In this document: positions 45,701 through 60,700 of the stretch, piece after piece
Position numbering within the stretch: the first letter of the stretch is position 1
How the letters are laid out: each line of letters opens with the position of its first letter
DNA from: Bathymodiolus brooksi
Taxonomy: Eukaryota > Mollusca > Bivalvia > Mytilida > Modiolidae
DNA: 64,000 nucleotides
Assembly (NCBI GenBank): GCA_963680875.1
Contig: OY804578.1
Coordinates: forward strand, 100,717,689-100,781,688
Direction: 5' to 3'
Program-made: the position numbers and the translations under genes
The notes under the pieces: model-generated
Seen by the model: only the letters and a program-made list of their open reading frames with translations
What the model was told of the DNA's origin: nothing
The model's database searches: none

Positions 45701-48700
45701 GATAAAAATATTCCGAAAGTTGCACGACATGGTCAGAACAGATAAAAAAAAATGACATTGAAAGTGGGTGTAGATGGTTTCAGCTATTTTTCATTGATTT
45801 TCAGTTATTTAATTTCTTACCAGAATCATCCATGTATATCAAAACTGAACTGAATGTTCACCGCCACTATATAAACACAATGACTAGTAGAGATAATTTT
45901 CCTGGTAAATAGTCCTGTTTGACCAGAGTTTATACATAAACTTTGTGGAAAGCTGGAGATAGATACATTCGACAGCAACAATCAATAAAATTATGAAATG
46001 AAAGTTTAAACAGTGATGGTCAACATTTTTACCAATATCAACAAAATAAACAAGTACCTCTCACCTGAACCCATTGAAACATAATAAACAAGTACCTCTC
46101 ACCTGAACCCATTGAAGCATAATAAACAAGTACCTCTCACCTGAACCCATTGAAACATAATAAACAAGTACCTCTCACCTGAACCCATTGAAACATAATA
46201 AACAAGTACCTCTCACCTGAACCCATTGAAGCATAATAAACAAGTACCTCTCACCTGAACCCATTGAAACATAATAAACAAGTACCTCTCACCTGAACCC
46301 ATTGAAATATAATAAACAAGTACCTCTCACCTGAACCCATTGAAACATAATAAACAAGTACCTCTCACCTGAACCCATTGAAGCATAATAAACAAGTACC
46401 TCTCACCTGAACCCATTGAAACATAATAAACAAGTACCTCTCACCTGAACCCATTGAAACATAATAAACAAGTACCTCTCACCTGAACCCATTGAAGCAT
46501 AATAAACAAGTACCTCTCACCTGAACCCATTGAAGCATAATAAACAAGTACCTCTCACCTGAACCCATTGAAACATAATACACAAGTACCTCTCACCTGA
46601 ACCCATTGAAGCATAATAAACAAGTACCTCTCACCTGAACCCATTGAAGCATAATAAACAAGTACCTCTCACCTGAACCCATTGAAGCATAATAAACAAG
46701 TACCTCTCACCTGAACCCATTGAAACATAATAAACAAGTACCTCTCACCTGAACCCATTGAAACATAATAAACAAGTACCTCTCACCTGAACCCATTGAA
46801 ACATAATAAACAAGTACCTCTCACCTGAACCCATTGAAGCATAATAAACAAGTACCTCTCACCTGAACCCATTGAAACATAATAAACAAGTACCTCTCAC
46901 CTGAACCCATTGAAGCATAATAAACAAGTACCTCTCACCTGAACCCATTGAAGCATAATAATAAACAAGTACCTCTCACCTGAACCCATTGAAGCATAAT
47001 AAACAAGAACCTCTCACCTGAACCCATTGAAGCATAATAAACAAGTACCTCTCACCTGAGCCCATTGAAACATAATAAACAAGTACCTATCACCTGAACC
47101 CATTGAAACATAATAAACAAGTACCTCTCACCTGAACCCATTGAAACATAATAAACAAGTACCTCTCACCTGAACCCATTGAAACATAATAAACAAGTAC
47201 CTCTCACCTGAACCCATTGAAACATAATAAACAAGTACCTCTCACCTGAACCCATTGAAGCATAATAAACAAGTACCTCTCACCTGAGCCCATTGAAACA
47301 TAATAAACAAGTACCTATCACCTGAACCCATTGAAACATAATAAACAAGTACCTCTCACCTGAACCCATTGAAACATAATAAACAAGTACTTCTCACCTG
47401 AACCCATTGAAGCATGATAAACAAGTACCTCTCACCTGAACCCATTGAAGCATGATAAACAAGTACCTCTCACCTGAACCCATTGAAGCATAATAAACAA
47501 GTACCTCTCACCTGAACCCATTGAAACATAATAAACAAGTACCTCTCACCTGAACCCATTGAAGCATAATAAACAAGTACCTCTCACCTGAACCCATTGA
47601 AACATAATAAACAAGTACCTCTCACCTGAACCCATTGAAACATAATAAACAAGTACCTCTCACCTGAACCCATTGAAACATAATAAACAAGTACCTCTCA
47701 CCTGAACCCATTGAAGCATAATAAACAAGTACCTCTCACCTGAGCCCATTGAAACATAATAAACAAGTACCTATCACCTGAACCCATTGAAACATAATAA
47801 ACAAGTACCTCTCACCTGAACCCATTGAAACATAATAAACAAGTACTTCTCACCTGAACCCATTGAAGCATGATAAACAAGTACCTCTCACCTGAACCCA
47901 TTGAAGCATGATAAACAAGTACCTCTCACCTGAACCCATTGAAGCATAATAAACAAGTACCTCTCACCTGAACCCATTGAAACATAATAAACAAGTACCT
48001 CTCACCTGAACCCATTGAAGCATAATAAACAAGTACCTCTCACCTGAACCCATTGAAACATAATAAACAAGTACCTCTCACCTGAACCCATTGAAACATA
48101 ATAAACAAGTACCTCTCACCTGAACCCATTGAAACATAATAAACAAGTACCTCTCACCTGAACCCATTGAAGCATAATAAACAAGTACCTCTCACCTGAA
48201 CCCATTGAAGCATAATAAACAAGTACCTCTCACCTGAACCCATTGAAGCATAATAAACAAGTACCTCTCACCTGAACCCATTGAAGCATAATAAACAAGT
48301 ACCTCTCACCTGAACCCATTGAAGCATAATAAACAAGTACCTCTCACCTGAACCCATTGAAACATAATAAACAAGTACCTCTCACCTGAACCCATTGAAA
48401 CATAATAAACAAGTACCTCTCACCTGAACCCATTGAAACATAATAAACAAGAACCTCTCACCTGAACCCATTGAAGCATAATAAACAAGTACCTCTCACC
48501 TGAACCCATTGAAGCATAATAAACAAGTACCTCTCACCTGAACCCATTGAAACATAATAAACAAGAACCTCTCACCTGAACCCATTGAAACATAATAAAC
48601 AAGTACCTCTCACCTGAACCCATTGAAACATAATAAACAAGTACCTCTCACCTGAACCCATTGAAGCATAATAAACAAGTACCTCTCACCTGAACCCATT

Positions 48701-51700
48701 GAAACATAATAAACAAGTACCTCTCACCTGAACCCATTGAAGCATAATAAACAAGTACCTCTCACCTGAACCCATTGAAGCATAATAAACAAGTACCTCT
48801 CACCTGAACCCATTGAAACATAATAAACAAGTACCTCTCACCTGAACCCATTGAAATATAATAAACAAGTACCTCTCACCTGAACCCATTGAAGCATAAT
48901 AAACAAGTACCTCTCACCTGAACCCATTGAAACATAATAAACAAGTACCTCTCACCTGAACCCATTGAAACATAATAAACAAGTACCTCTCACCTGAACC
49001 CATTGAAGCATAATAAACAAGTACCTCTCACCTGAACCCATTGAAGCATAATAAACAAGTACCTCTCACCTGAACCCATTGAAGCATAATAAACAAGTAC
49101 CTCTCACCTGAACCCATTGAAACATAATAAACAAGTACCTCTCACCTGAACCCATTGAAACATAATAAACAAGTACCTCTCACCTGAACCCATTGAAACA
49201 TAATAAACAAGAACCTCTCACCTGAACCCATTGAAGCATAATAAACAAGTACCTCTCACCTGAACCCATTGAAACATAATAAACAAGTACCTCTCACCTG
49301 AACCCATTGAAACATAATAAACAAGTACCTCTCACCTGAACCCATTGAAACATAATAAACAAGTACCTCTCACCTGAACCCATTGAAGCATAATAAACAA
49401 GAACCTCTCACCTGAACCCATTGAAACATAATAAACAAGTACCTCTCACCTGAACCCATTGAAACATAATAAACAAGTACCTCTCACCTGAACCCATTGA
49501 AGCATAATAAACAAGTACCTCTCACCTGAACCCATTGAAGCATAATAAACAAGTACCTCTCACCTGAACCCATTGAAGCATAATAAACAAGTACCTCTCA
49601 CCTGAACCCATTGAAACATAATAAACAAGTACCTCTCACCTGAACCCATTGAAACATAATAAACAAGTACCTCTCACCTGAACCCATTGAAACATAATAA
49701 ACAAGAACCTCTCACCTGAACCCATTGAAGCATAATAAACAAGTACCTCTCACCTGAACCCATTGAAACATAATAAACAAGTACCTCTCACCTGAACCCA
49801 TTGAAACATAATAAACAAGTACATCTCACCTGAACCCATTGAAACATAATAAACAAGTACCTCTCACCTGAACCCATTGAAGCATAATAAACAAGAACCT
49901 CTCACCTGAACCCATTGAAGCATAATAAACAAGTACCTCTCACCTGAACCCATTGAAACATAATACACAAGTACCTCTCACCTGAACCCATTGAAGCATA
50001 ATAAACAAGTACCTCTCACCTGAACCCATTGAAGCATAATAAACAAGTACCTCTCACCTGAACCCATTGAAGCATAATAAACAAGTACCTCTCACCTGAA
50101 CCCATTGAAACATAATAAACAAGTACCTCTCACCTGAACCCATTGAAACATAATAAACAAGTACCTCTCACCTGAACCCATTGAAACATAATAAACAAGT
50201 ACCTCTCACCTGAACCCATTGAAGCATAATAAACAAGTACCTCTCACCTGAACCCATTGAAACATAATAAACAAGTACCTCTCACCTGAACCCATTGAAG
50301 CATAATAAACAAGTACCTCTCACCTGAACCCATTGAAGCATAATAATAAACAAGTACCTCTCACCTGAACCCATTGAAGCATAATAAACAAGAACCTCTC
50401 ACCTGAACCCATTGAAGCATAATAAACAAGTACCTCTCACCTGAGCCCATTGAAACATAATAAACAAGTACCTATCACCTGAACCCATTGAAACATAATA
50501 AACAAGTACCTCTCACCTGAACCCATTGAAACATAATAAACAAGTACCTCTCACCTGAACCCATTGAAACATAATAAACAAGTACCTCTCACCTGAACCC
50601 ATTGAAACATAATAAACAAGTACCTCTCACCTGAACCCATTGAAGCATAATAAACAAGTACCTCTCACCTGAGCCCATTGAAACATAATAAACAAGTACC
50701 TATCACCTGAACCCATTGAAACATAATAAACAAGTACCTCTCACCTGAACCCATTGAAACATAATAAACAAGTACTTCTCACCTGAACCCATTGAAGCAT
50801 GATAAACAAGTACCTCTCACCTGAACCCATTGAAGCATGATAAACAAGTACCTCTCACCTGAACCCATTGAAGCATAATAAACAAGTACCTCTCACCTGA
50901 ACCCATTGAAACATAATAAACAAGTACCTCTCACCTGAACCCATTGAAGCATAATAAACAAGTACCTCTCACCTGAACCCATTGAAACATAATAAACAAG
51001 TACCTCTCACCTGAACCCATTGAAACATAATAAACAAGTACCTCTCACCTGAACCCATTGAAACATAATAAACAAGTACCTCTCACCTGAACCCATTGAA
51101 GCATAATAAACAAGTACCTCTCACCTGAACCCATTGAAGCATAATAAACAAGTACCTCTCACCTGAACCCATTGAAGCATAATAAACAAGTACCTCTCAC
51201 CTGAACCCATTGAAACATAATAAACAAGTACCTCTCACCTGAACCCATTGAAGCATAATAAACAAGTACCTCTCACCTGAACCCATTGAAACATAATAAA
51301 CAAGTACCTCTCACCTGAACCCATTGAAACATAATAAACAAGTACCTCTCACCTGAACCCACTGAAGCATAATAAACAAGTACCTCTCACCTGAACCCAT
51401 TGAAGCATAATAAACAAGTACCTCTCACCTGAACCCATTGAAGCATAATAAACAAGTACCTCTCACCTGAACCCATTGAAGCATAATAAACAAGTACCTC
51501 TCACCTGAACCCATTGAAACATAATAAACAAGTACCTCTCACCTGAACCCATTGAAGCATAATAAACAAGTACCTCTCACCTGAACCCATTGAAGCATGA
51601 TAAACAAGTACCTCTCACCTGAACCCATTGAAGCATAATAAACAAGTACCTCTCACCTGAACCCATTGAAACATAATAAACAAGTACCTCTCACGTGAAC

Positions 51701-54700
51701 CCATTGAAGCATGATAAACAAGTACCTCTCACCTGAACCCATTGAAGCATAATAAACAAGTACCTCTCACCTGAACCCATTGAAACATAATAAACAAGTA
51801 CCTCTCACCTGAACCCATTGAAACATAATAAACAAGTACCTCTCACCTGAACCCATTGAAACATAATAAACAAGTACCTCTCACCTGAACCCATTGAAAC
51901 ATAATAAACAAGTACCTCTCACCGGAACCCATTGAAACATAATAAACAAGTACCTCTCACCTGAACCCATTGAAGCATAATAAACAAGTATCTCTCACCT
52001 GAACCCATTGAAACATAATAAACAAGTACCTCTCACCTGAACCCATTGAAGCATAATAAACAAGTACCTCTCACCTGAACCCATTGAAACATAATAAACA
52101 AGTACCTCTCACCTGAACCCATTGAAGCATAATAAAAGACCACGACATATGAAGTTGGAAATCCAGGTCCTGTCTTGGGACAGACACAAAAAAGTGGCAA
52201 TGTTAAACCGGTAAATGGGATCCTAAATGTCTTTATTTATATTCTATTTTTATTTAGGAGTTCAGTTTTTAGTTTAACAAAAGTACATAAAACTTTAATT
52301 GCATGCTTAAAGCAACTTTCCACAATATTTCATTTACTATTAATTCATTTTTATTTGTTGAATACTAATTTTTGTGGTTTCCGTTGATTCAATCAGACCA
52401 TGAAATTTAGTGCACAATGAAAGATATAAATAACAAGAGAAGTCATTTGCAAGTAGTAAAACCATGAACATTTAAGTTTCTGCCAATCCATGAAAATAGA
52501 TATCAACGAAAATAGACGAAACCACAGTATATACATTTGTAGTACTAGTCCAAGTCATTTTTATTGGAGTATTTAACCTGAGAAATTTACTGACCTGCTA
52601 CAAGTTGCTGACAAAGTTTATCACATAAAGTTGTGTCAAATACTACTTGTTACAGACTGAGATCAGACTTACAACTTACTGATTGCATAGGTAGAAGGAA
52701 ATGTAACTACCACACAACATCCCCTTATTTTCAATTCCAGAAACATCTTATTTTAGTAATATTAGGTGATATTGTTTCCAGATGGACAAAAAAATTTAAT
52801 CTAAGAAACGCAAACCTTTCATATTTTAAGGTATCAAGTGTGAGATCATACCAAATGTATTCATCACACGGTGAAGTTACAACAACAGGTGGATCATCAA
52901 TGATGTCACACCGACAGGAGGCAGAGTCTGACCCTAGGGTCAGCTCTATCAGCGAGTCACTGCAAAGTAGAATGATGCATAATATACCAAAAGTTGAAGA
53001 TACAGTGAGTGGGGAACCAGATACAACACAGGAAGATAATGATGATTATGTCCCTCATGGTAGGTAGTACTTATGACTATGTACCAGTTTTTAGGGAACC
53101 AGATACAACCAAGGATTTATATAGTAAGAAGGATATGAAACTCGTATTTTCTCGCTTTATCTCGTGTGGCGAGAATTTATGCTACTCGCGTTGTTTTTTT
53201 CTGTATCACTCCTCATACCCGTAAAATAAAAAAAAGTAGAGTTTCATACATCTAAAAACATATCAAAAATGATAAAACAAAGCAACTAATCACGCCAAGT
53301 TTTGTGGTATACATTGAATACACTCTAAACTACACATTTATAAACTTTGGTATGTCGATTTCGTGTAAACAATGCAGTTTATTGATTTCTAAATAGGCCA
53401 CCCCCATTTCCACCCAGAACGCCCCCATTTTGACAAATGATGTAAACAATCCTTAATAAATACAAATTTGGAGCACTGTTTTCAATAAAACTCCTACTTA
53501 ACATTGAAAAATATTATATTATCACAAAAATGACGGCTCCGCTTCAATATTCGGTATGATGAGTGAAGAGGAGTTTGAAATTTAAATTCGAACTTTGACA
53601 CTGACAACCCATGAAGGTCAAAAGGGCAAATCGATTAATGTCAATTATTGATGAGATATGGATGATACATCTACAAAAAGTCGATACTTCATCAATGATT
53701 GGTATTTAGAACAAATATTTTCACTTTATTCCTGTAATTATGGTTTTATATACTTACAATTACTAGTTTAAAATGTTGAAGCGATGAAAATTTCCACTGT
53801 TAATCAAGGCACGCGCATCGTCAATGAATTGTACTGTGGGTAATCTCGCCACGCAACATACTTACATACAATCTATGATAAATCTCCTGAGATTCATATC
53901 CTTCTTACTATATAAATCCTTGATACAACACAGGAAGATAATGATGATTATGTCCCTCATGGTAGGTAGTACTTATGACTATGTACCAGTTTTTAGGGAA
54001 CCAGATACAACACAGGAAGATAATGATGATTATGTCCCTCATGGTAGGTAATACTTATGACTATGTACCAGTTTTTAGGGAACCAGATACAACACAGGAA
54101 GATAATGATGATTATGTCCTTCATGGTAGGTCGTACTTAAGATTTTGAGCCATATGCCAGTTTTAAAGAACCAGAAACTAAACAAGATATAAATGTAAAG
54201 ACAGTGCAGTGCAGTCGTACACATTTTGTGACATCAGCCGTATCACAATATGAATTGTGTGATCAACGATGTAGATGAAATACTGCTAACATTAAATACC
54301 AATCAGTTGATCTATGTATTAAATGAAAAATGATACACACATACACATAAAGAAAACTAACAATGCATTTATTCTTACTTCTTAGTCCTTGCTATGCCTC
54401 ATGGCACATAGGACAAGGACAAGTTTCTTCCACTCTTCTCTGTTGTTGGTGAATTTCCACAGGGTAATGTTATGCGTCTAGTGCTGTTGATCTATTCAAC
54501 GTATTTATATTGCAATAAAATTATTAAATGAGTGCTAGTTTATTTAAAAATTAAAATATCCGATTTTGAGACTGTCCACGTCTTCTGATAAGTAGGTCAT
54601 AAGATAAAACAGATATCTTGAAATTACGAATCTGGATTGAAGGATATATTGTATCAGAATAATACGATTATTGTAATATAAAACCTCCCCATTAGAAAAT

Positions 54701-57700
54701 AATTAGATAATTAGAAAAAATGAAAACAAACTATATGTACAGAATATATATTTATTTTCTTCCTCGTTTTAATCCTCCGAAAATAATTTTTTTCTTAACT
54801 AAAATAATGTAATATAAATAAGACGAAGCACAGTGTAGGGTTGTGCATTCGTTACAAGATCGCATTAATCGAGTACGCCTAAAATCTTCTTTATATACTA
54901 ACTGCCACATCGTCCGTGTGGAAAGGAATTCAATACTACAGCCTTTGCTAATTTGCATAATTATAACGTTTATGTAGACATTATTTTGTGAAGAAATTTA
55001 AATATATGTAGCTGAAAAAATTCTTATCATTACTAGACATAACAATGTCCACTAAGTCACTCACTTCGTAGCATACCGTATGTAGACGTGCCTTTATACT
55101 ACTTTATTTATGCCAGCTTTTGCAGTATTTCAGCTATATCATGGTGTGAACAAATTTTATGAATTAATTTCCTCAACTAGAAGACCATATGTACAAATAA
55201 AAGAAAGATTTTATGGATAAAACCATGTATTCAGATCGGTTGTTATCTATTTATTTTGGTATATAAATTAATTCCTTTAAACAATTTCTAAATTGTGTTG
55301 TCTGTAACATTTGTAAATAAATCGTATAAAGTGTTGATGAGGTAGAATGTCTGACGGTTATCAGCCACAGCTATGCAGTCGACTGTGAAAATAATACTGT
55401 TGAAATAGCTTTACTTGTTTTAATATTCTTTAGGATTGTCAATATTTTTCTTTCTTCTTTCAGTGAGAAGCTATATAGTAGAAGAGAGTAATAGTATAGA
55501 TACAGAGCCTGTTCTCCATTCCACGATGATGGCAACACCGAGTACCTCTAGGGGGAGGGTTGTAATGAACTCGGCCATGGATAGTTCTCAGATGCCGTCC
55601 AGTCATTCTCATTTGTCATCCACTCAACCTCAGCTATCACCCAGCCACTCTCAGCTGTCGTCAAGTCAAATGTCACACTATGGTAGAGAAATGCAACCTT
55701 CCGCAGACAGCTCTCTTGGTGGAGATGCAGTGACAAATGGTGAATTTTAAGTATTACAATGTTATATCCTCGTTATACCGCCACCTTTTGGTTGAGCTAT
55801 ATGTAGCGATAAGTGATGGTGGAAATATATCGATGGAGAAATTACATATAAACTATATGATTTTTTAAAATTAAATGGGGGTAAATGGGGGTGGTGGATT
55901 AGAGAGGGGCAGTATAACGAGGGTACACTTTATAGTATAAAAAGGGGAAAAGAATGGATGGCACAATAACTGCAATATTATTTTTTGGGGTGCTGTAAAC
56001 TTAAAGTGATGTTAGCCCTGATCAATTTTTCAAGTATGTATTACCACCAAAAAGTAAAGATGTCACAATTCAAATTGATATACAAGTTGCTCACATAAAT
56101 GAGGCATATATGGTGCAATTATTTATGGGAAGTTATGATTAATGGATATTTTACCAAGGCCAATCATTTTTCGTTTCCAACTTCTTCTTTTTTTGGTATC
56201 ATGTATGGTAATGAATGTTATGTAATAAGTATTTTTTTTCAATGAAATGGTATTATAATAAATAATTTATAGACACCCAAATTTATTAAAATTTCTCAAT
56301 AGCTCAGAATTTTATCTGCAAAACTTCAAATTTTATCCTACTCACTAAGATGAAATTTGACATTCTAATGCAATTTGTTTGGATATTCAGATTTGATAGG
56401 TTACTATTCTATGTAAAATTCTTAATCTACCAGTCGTAACTAAGGAATTCCTACATGTCACAGTTATAACAATACACTAAAATAATTAAAATGTCTACCT
56501 TGCAAACTTATCTTAGCGAAATTGAAGTGTACACGAATCTATACAGGTAGTCTTCATATGACGTCATGTGCCAAAGTCGTCAACAACATTTTGCAGAATT
56601 TTATTTTGTGTGATTTTTAGACCTAGGGATATGCAAGAATACATTTTAATGTTCAGTATTGCATTAAAATGGAGATAACTGTATTGTATTTTAAGCTTTA
56701 TGGACATAAATCTTGGTTTTACAGTCTCAAATATCTATTACCCTAGCTCTGCTATGCATCGCTAGGTAAATTAAATTTGCAAACATAAAACTGGTGATTT
56801 ATGTCCGCTAATTTTAAAATACAATATAGTTATCTCCTAATTTTCATATTTGTCTCTGAGAAAATAAGCATTCATTTACCTTATACAATATGGTGCAAAC
56901 AGACTGCAATAAAATTCTCCAAAATTCTTTCTCTTAAATGCTATATTTGTTTTAAGGTCGAGCCCAGTCAACAGTATCTGTCAGTATGAGTGGAATGGTT
57001 GCTGTAGAAAGTCTTGACAGCACTCTAGATGACCAGATAGATGACAAGGATGATCTGGCTGGAAATCTTGGAATACCAACCATAATGAATGTCAGTGTAA
57101 GTATAAGGGGAGATTACTCTATATGAACAGTTAAACAAGAATGAACTGACTGAAATTTATTATTAGGGGAAATTACACTTGGTGACCAGTATTAGTAAAG
57201 ACCGGTACCAGTATAAGCATCAAGAGGGAATACTCTTGGTGACCAGTAATAGAGAAGACCGGTACCAGTAAAAACATCAAGGGAGAATACTCTTGGTGAC
57301 AAGTAATATTGAATGTCAGTATAAATATCAGGAAAAATTGCTCTTAGTGACCAGTATTATTGAACATCAGTTTAAGTATCAAAGGAGATTACATTATAGA
57401 TTAGCGAGGAATAATGGCCACTTTATTGAAATACCGTAAATCTTGAATGTCTATGTAAATATTAAGGGAGTCAAAATAATTGGCATATCATGGATTTCTA
57501 AGTAAAAAATACATCAAAGTAAAGTCTTGGATTTCAGAACTGACCACAGGTCTGAGTGAACACAAAATACATTGTATTTGGTTTTCTTTTGTTTGGTTTA
57601 AAATGACTTTTATAACCTTGTCTAAAGTGAAAAATATTATGCATTTTTTTTTTCATATGGAGATATTGTTATTAGAATATAACAAATTTATATTAGATTT

Positions 57701-60700
57701 TTTTTAATTTTCAGGTTAGAAAGTCCAATCGTATAGCAGAAATGGAGAATGATTTACCGTCCTACCAGAAACCTAAATACATCCCAAAACCTTATAATGT
57801 TAATGAGATCTGTAAGTTAAACTTTGATAAAAGTTGTAAAAATATTACCATTAAGCTAAGTAAACAGATTAGAAATTAGCACAGATTTATTCTGATTATG
57901 ATACAATTTAATATGTTAATATCAACTTCGTACTGATGTTGTGAGTTCGAATCCCGCTCAGGGCGAGGTGTGCAACATTATGTGATAAAGTTTGGCAGAT
58001 TGGTGGTTTTTTCTGGGAACTCCGGTTTCCTCCACCAACAAAACTGACCGCCACGATTTAACTGAAATGTTGTTGAAAGTGTGGTTAAATACCATTACCC
58101 CCCACCCACATACCTAATATTTAACCTGCAATATAGATGTTACACACAAGTGAAATGACATTGTTCTCATTTTTGGTATTGTTGATCGTGTTTTGTGTAT
58201 AGTTTATTTTGTAATCAGATTTTTTATAGGATTTTCTCCCTTTAACAAAGCTTTCATTTTTTACCTTAGACAAGACACTGCTGGATGATCCTATCTGATG
58301 ATTTTCTTAAATGATTGATGTAGTGGTGTAATTAGACCAATTAAAAAATATGTGAACTTACCGGTAATTCAAAATAAAAAGTATCTGGGAACATAATGGA
58401 TATCTGATAGACAAAAATAAAAACGTCGATATCAAATTTAGTGCTCACGATGCGTTGCTGGAATATCCTTCTCAAAGCTAAAATATTAGAAAGCCAAATA
58501 ATTTTAAAATGTTTGGAAGCAAGAAAACCAAAGGGACTAAACACAATAGCCTAAATCGGCCAAGATCACCTATGCCTGAGGGAGGGGTACCTTAGTTTTA
58601 ATAAAAATTACATGATTTAGGAACTGTAAATTTCAATCAAAAATATATCTAATAAACCATGTCAGTGCCGAAGCACTGATTACTGGCGGATGATACCTTC
58701 GGGGACTAATAGTCCAGCAGCAAAAGTATCGAGCGAGTGATAGTAATAAAAACGTAGATATCAAATCTAGTGCGCACAGCATGTTTCTGGAATAAACTTT
58801 ATCAGATATGCTCAAAGCCAAAATATTAGAAAGCAAATAGTTTTAAAATTATATTATCAGATACCTTTTTCTTAAATGTTTTCCAGCTGTGTTAATTTTA
58901 ATTTATGAAACTTTTAGCCTATAAATGAAGATGGTTTTATGTTTATTTAAGGGTGTGAGGAGTGTATGACTAGTTATGATATAGAGTGTCCCACTCACAG
59001 ACTGACATTGTTCCCAGACAAAGTTGTTCTATCAAGAGCTTGGGCTAGTCTTCCTCAGATGTTACAGATATTTAGATTAGAAGATGCTTCTTCACAATTT
59101 GGTACAGGTTAAGTAAATTGTTCTTTCTGTGTTGTATTTGAAGTGTTGCCACCATAAATTGTCCGTTTTACTGTCGCAAATTGAGTTTAGCAAATTTTAT
59201 GTATGTCACTTCAAATCAATATTCCGATGCAGTTTCAAACATGGTAAAACATGAAATTTACTCTGACCTGTAAATGCAATTAACCAATGAAATTGCTTGT
59301 TACATAACCAATTGCATTAGAATTTGTTTTTATTTAGTATTGAAAAATCATGTTCAAATAGAAGCCATAATTGATTTTGAATTCAACAATTCAAAATCAT
59401 CCAAAAACTGAAAAAAAGGAAAGTATTCTTGACTTATCCAAAAATCTAAAACAAAATGATTCAGTGGAGTTTGTTTTCTGAAGATCTTTCTGGGTTCAGA
59501 TGTAAAAAAAAATTAAGAATACATGATTTCTTGTAGAGGCCTCTGTTATTATATGATACATTTGCTGCAGTCAGTGTATAAATTTATGAATTCCTTTTTT
59601 TGCTCCACGTTTGTAGCAGAATATTTTTGTTTTTTGCTGGGTTTTTTTGCTGGGTTTTTACACCTATTTGCTAGATATTTCATCCCATTAAATAATGGCT
59701 AGAAATACAACAATATTTTCATTTTTGAATTCTTAAAACCTTACATGTACATCATATAATTACATTTATATAAATGTTTTTGCAGAAGCCCATGTTGGTG
59801 TATTTGCTAAGAGGACCATTCCAAGATGTACACAGTTTGGTCCATTTATTGGAGAATTAGTCCAAACTAAAGAGGATATTGAATCTACAAAATTTCTTCT
59901 GATGGTGAGATTCAATGCTAATTAATATGTAGATTTCAAATTTAGAGGTCACGACACATTTCTGAAATAACCTTCATCAGGTATGCTCAAAATTGAAAGA
60001 TTGGAAAGCCAAATAATTTAAAAGTTTTGGTAGCAATAAACCAACAGGCCTAAACAGGATAGCCAAAATCAACTAAGGTCATCTATGTATGAGGGATGAG
60101 AACCTTAGTTTTATTAATAATTACATTATTTAATAGCTTATTTTATTGTGTTTCATTTTCTATTAGTGAGCGATTGTTGTTTAATGCCAAAGTGAACATT
60201 TCTTCAGCTATATCATTCATGGAGAGAACATGTTACATTTTGATGAGATGATGATGATGTCTGCTTTGTATTAGACCAACACACTTAGTTTGATTTTTAT
60301 CATGCTAGCTTACTGAATCAGCTGTCCATGAGTAAACACCTGGACACATTATGCTTATTTCCAGCCAACCAGTCTTTGATCGTACTCCTTGATGCTGTGA
60401 ACTTAGCAGAGAAGCAACAAATACCAACGGGGCTCAAACCGTTTTTCTAAGATATCTGAGGTGAGGACGCTAACCATTACACAACCAATACTGTCATTTT
60501 TTTCAATACCATTCAAAAGAACACATACTCAATGTTTAATTACGAAGGTAATCCCATGAAACATGTTTATTTCTGAAAATAATTGTCTACTTTAATAAAG
60601 TACATTATATATTGTATTCTAATGTTTATTCCAGCTTGAGAGACAAGAAGGTGATGTTCTATATTTTGACACCTCTGATGAAAACAAGTGTAACTGGATG

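Noticed and set aside
46046..52134. Regular 38-bp repeats that could be mistaken for a CRISPR array
   Set aside because: There are no spacers: units follow one another directly. The context is a eukaryotic intron inside a dispersed element.
53094..54130. Functional extra exons in the 82-bp units
   Set aside because: Each would be 47 nt and would shift the reading frame relative to exon 5. I treat them as by-products of duplication unless transcripts show otherwise.
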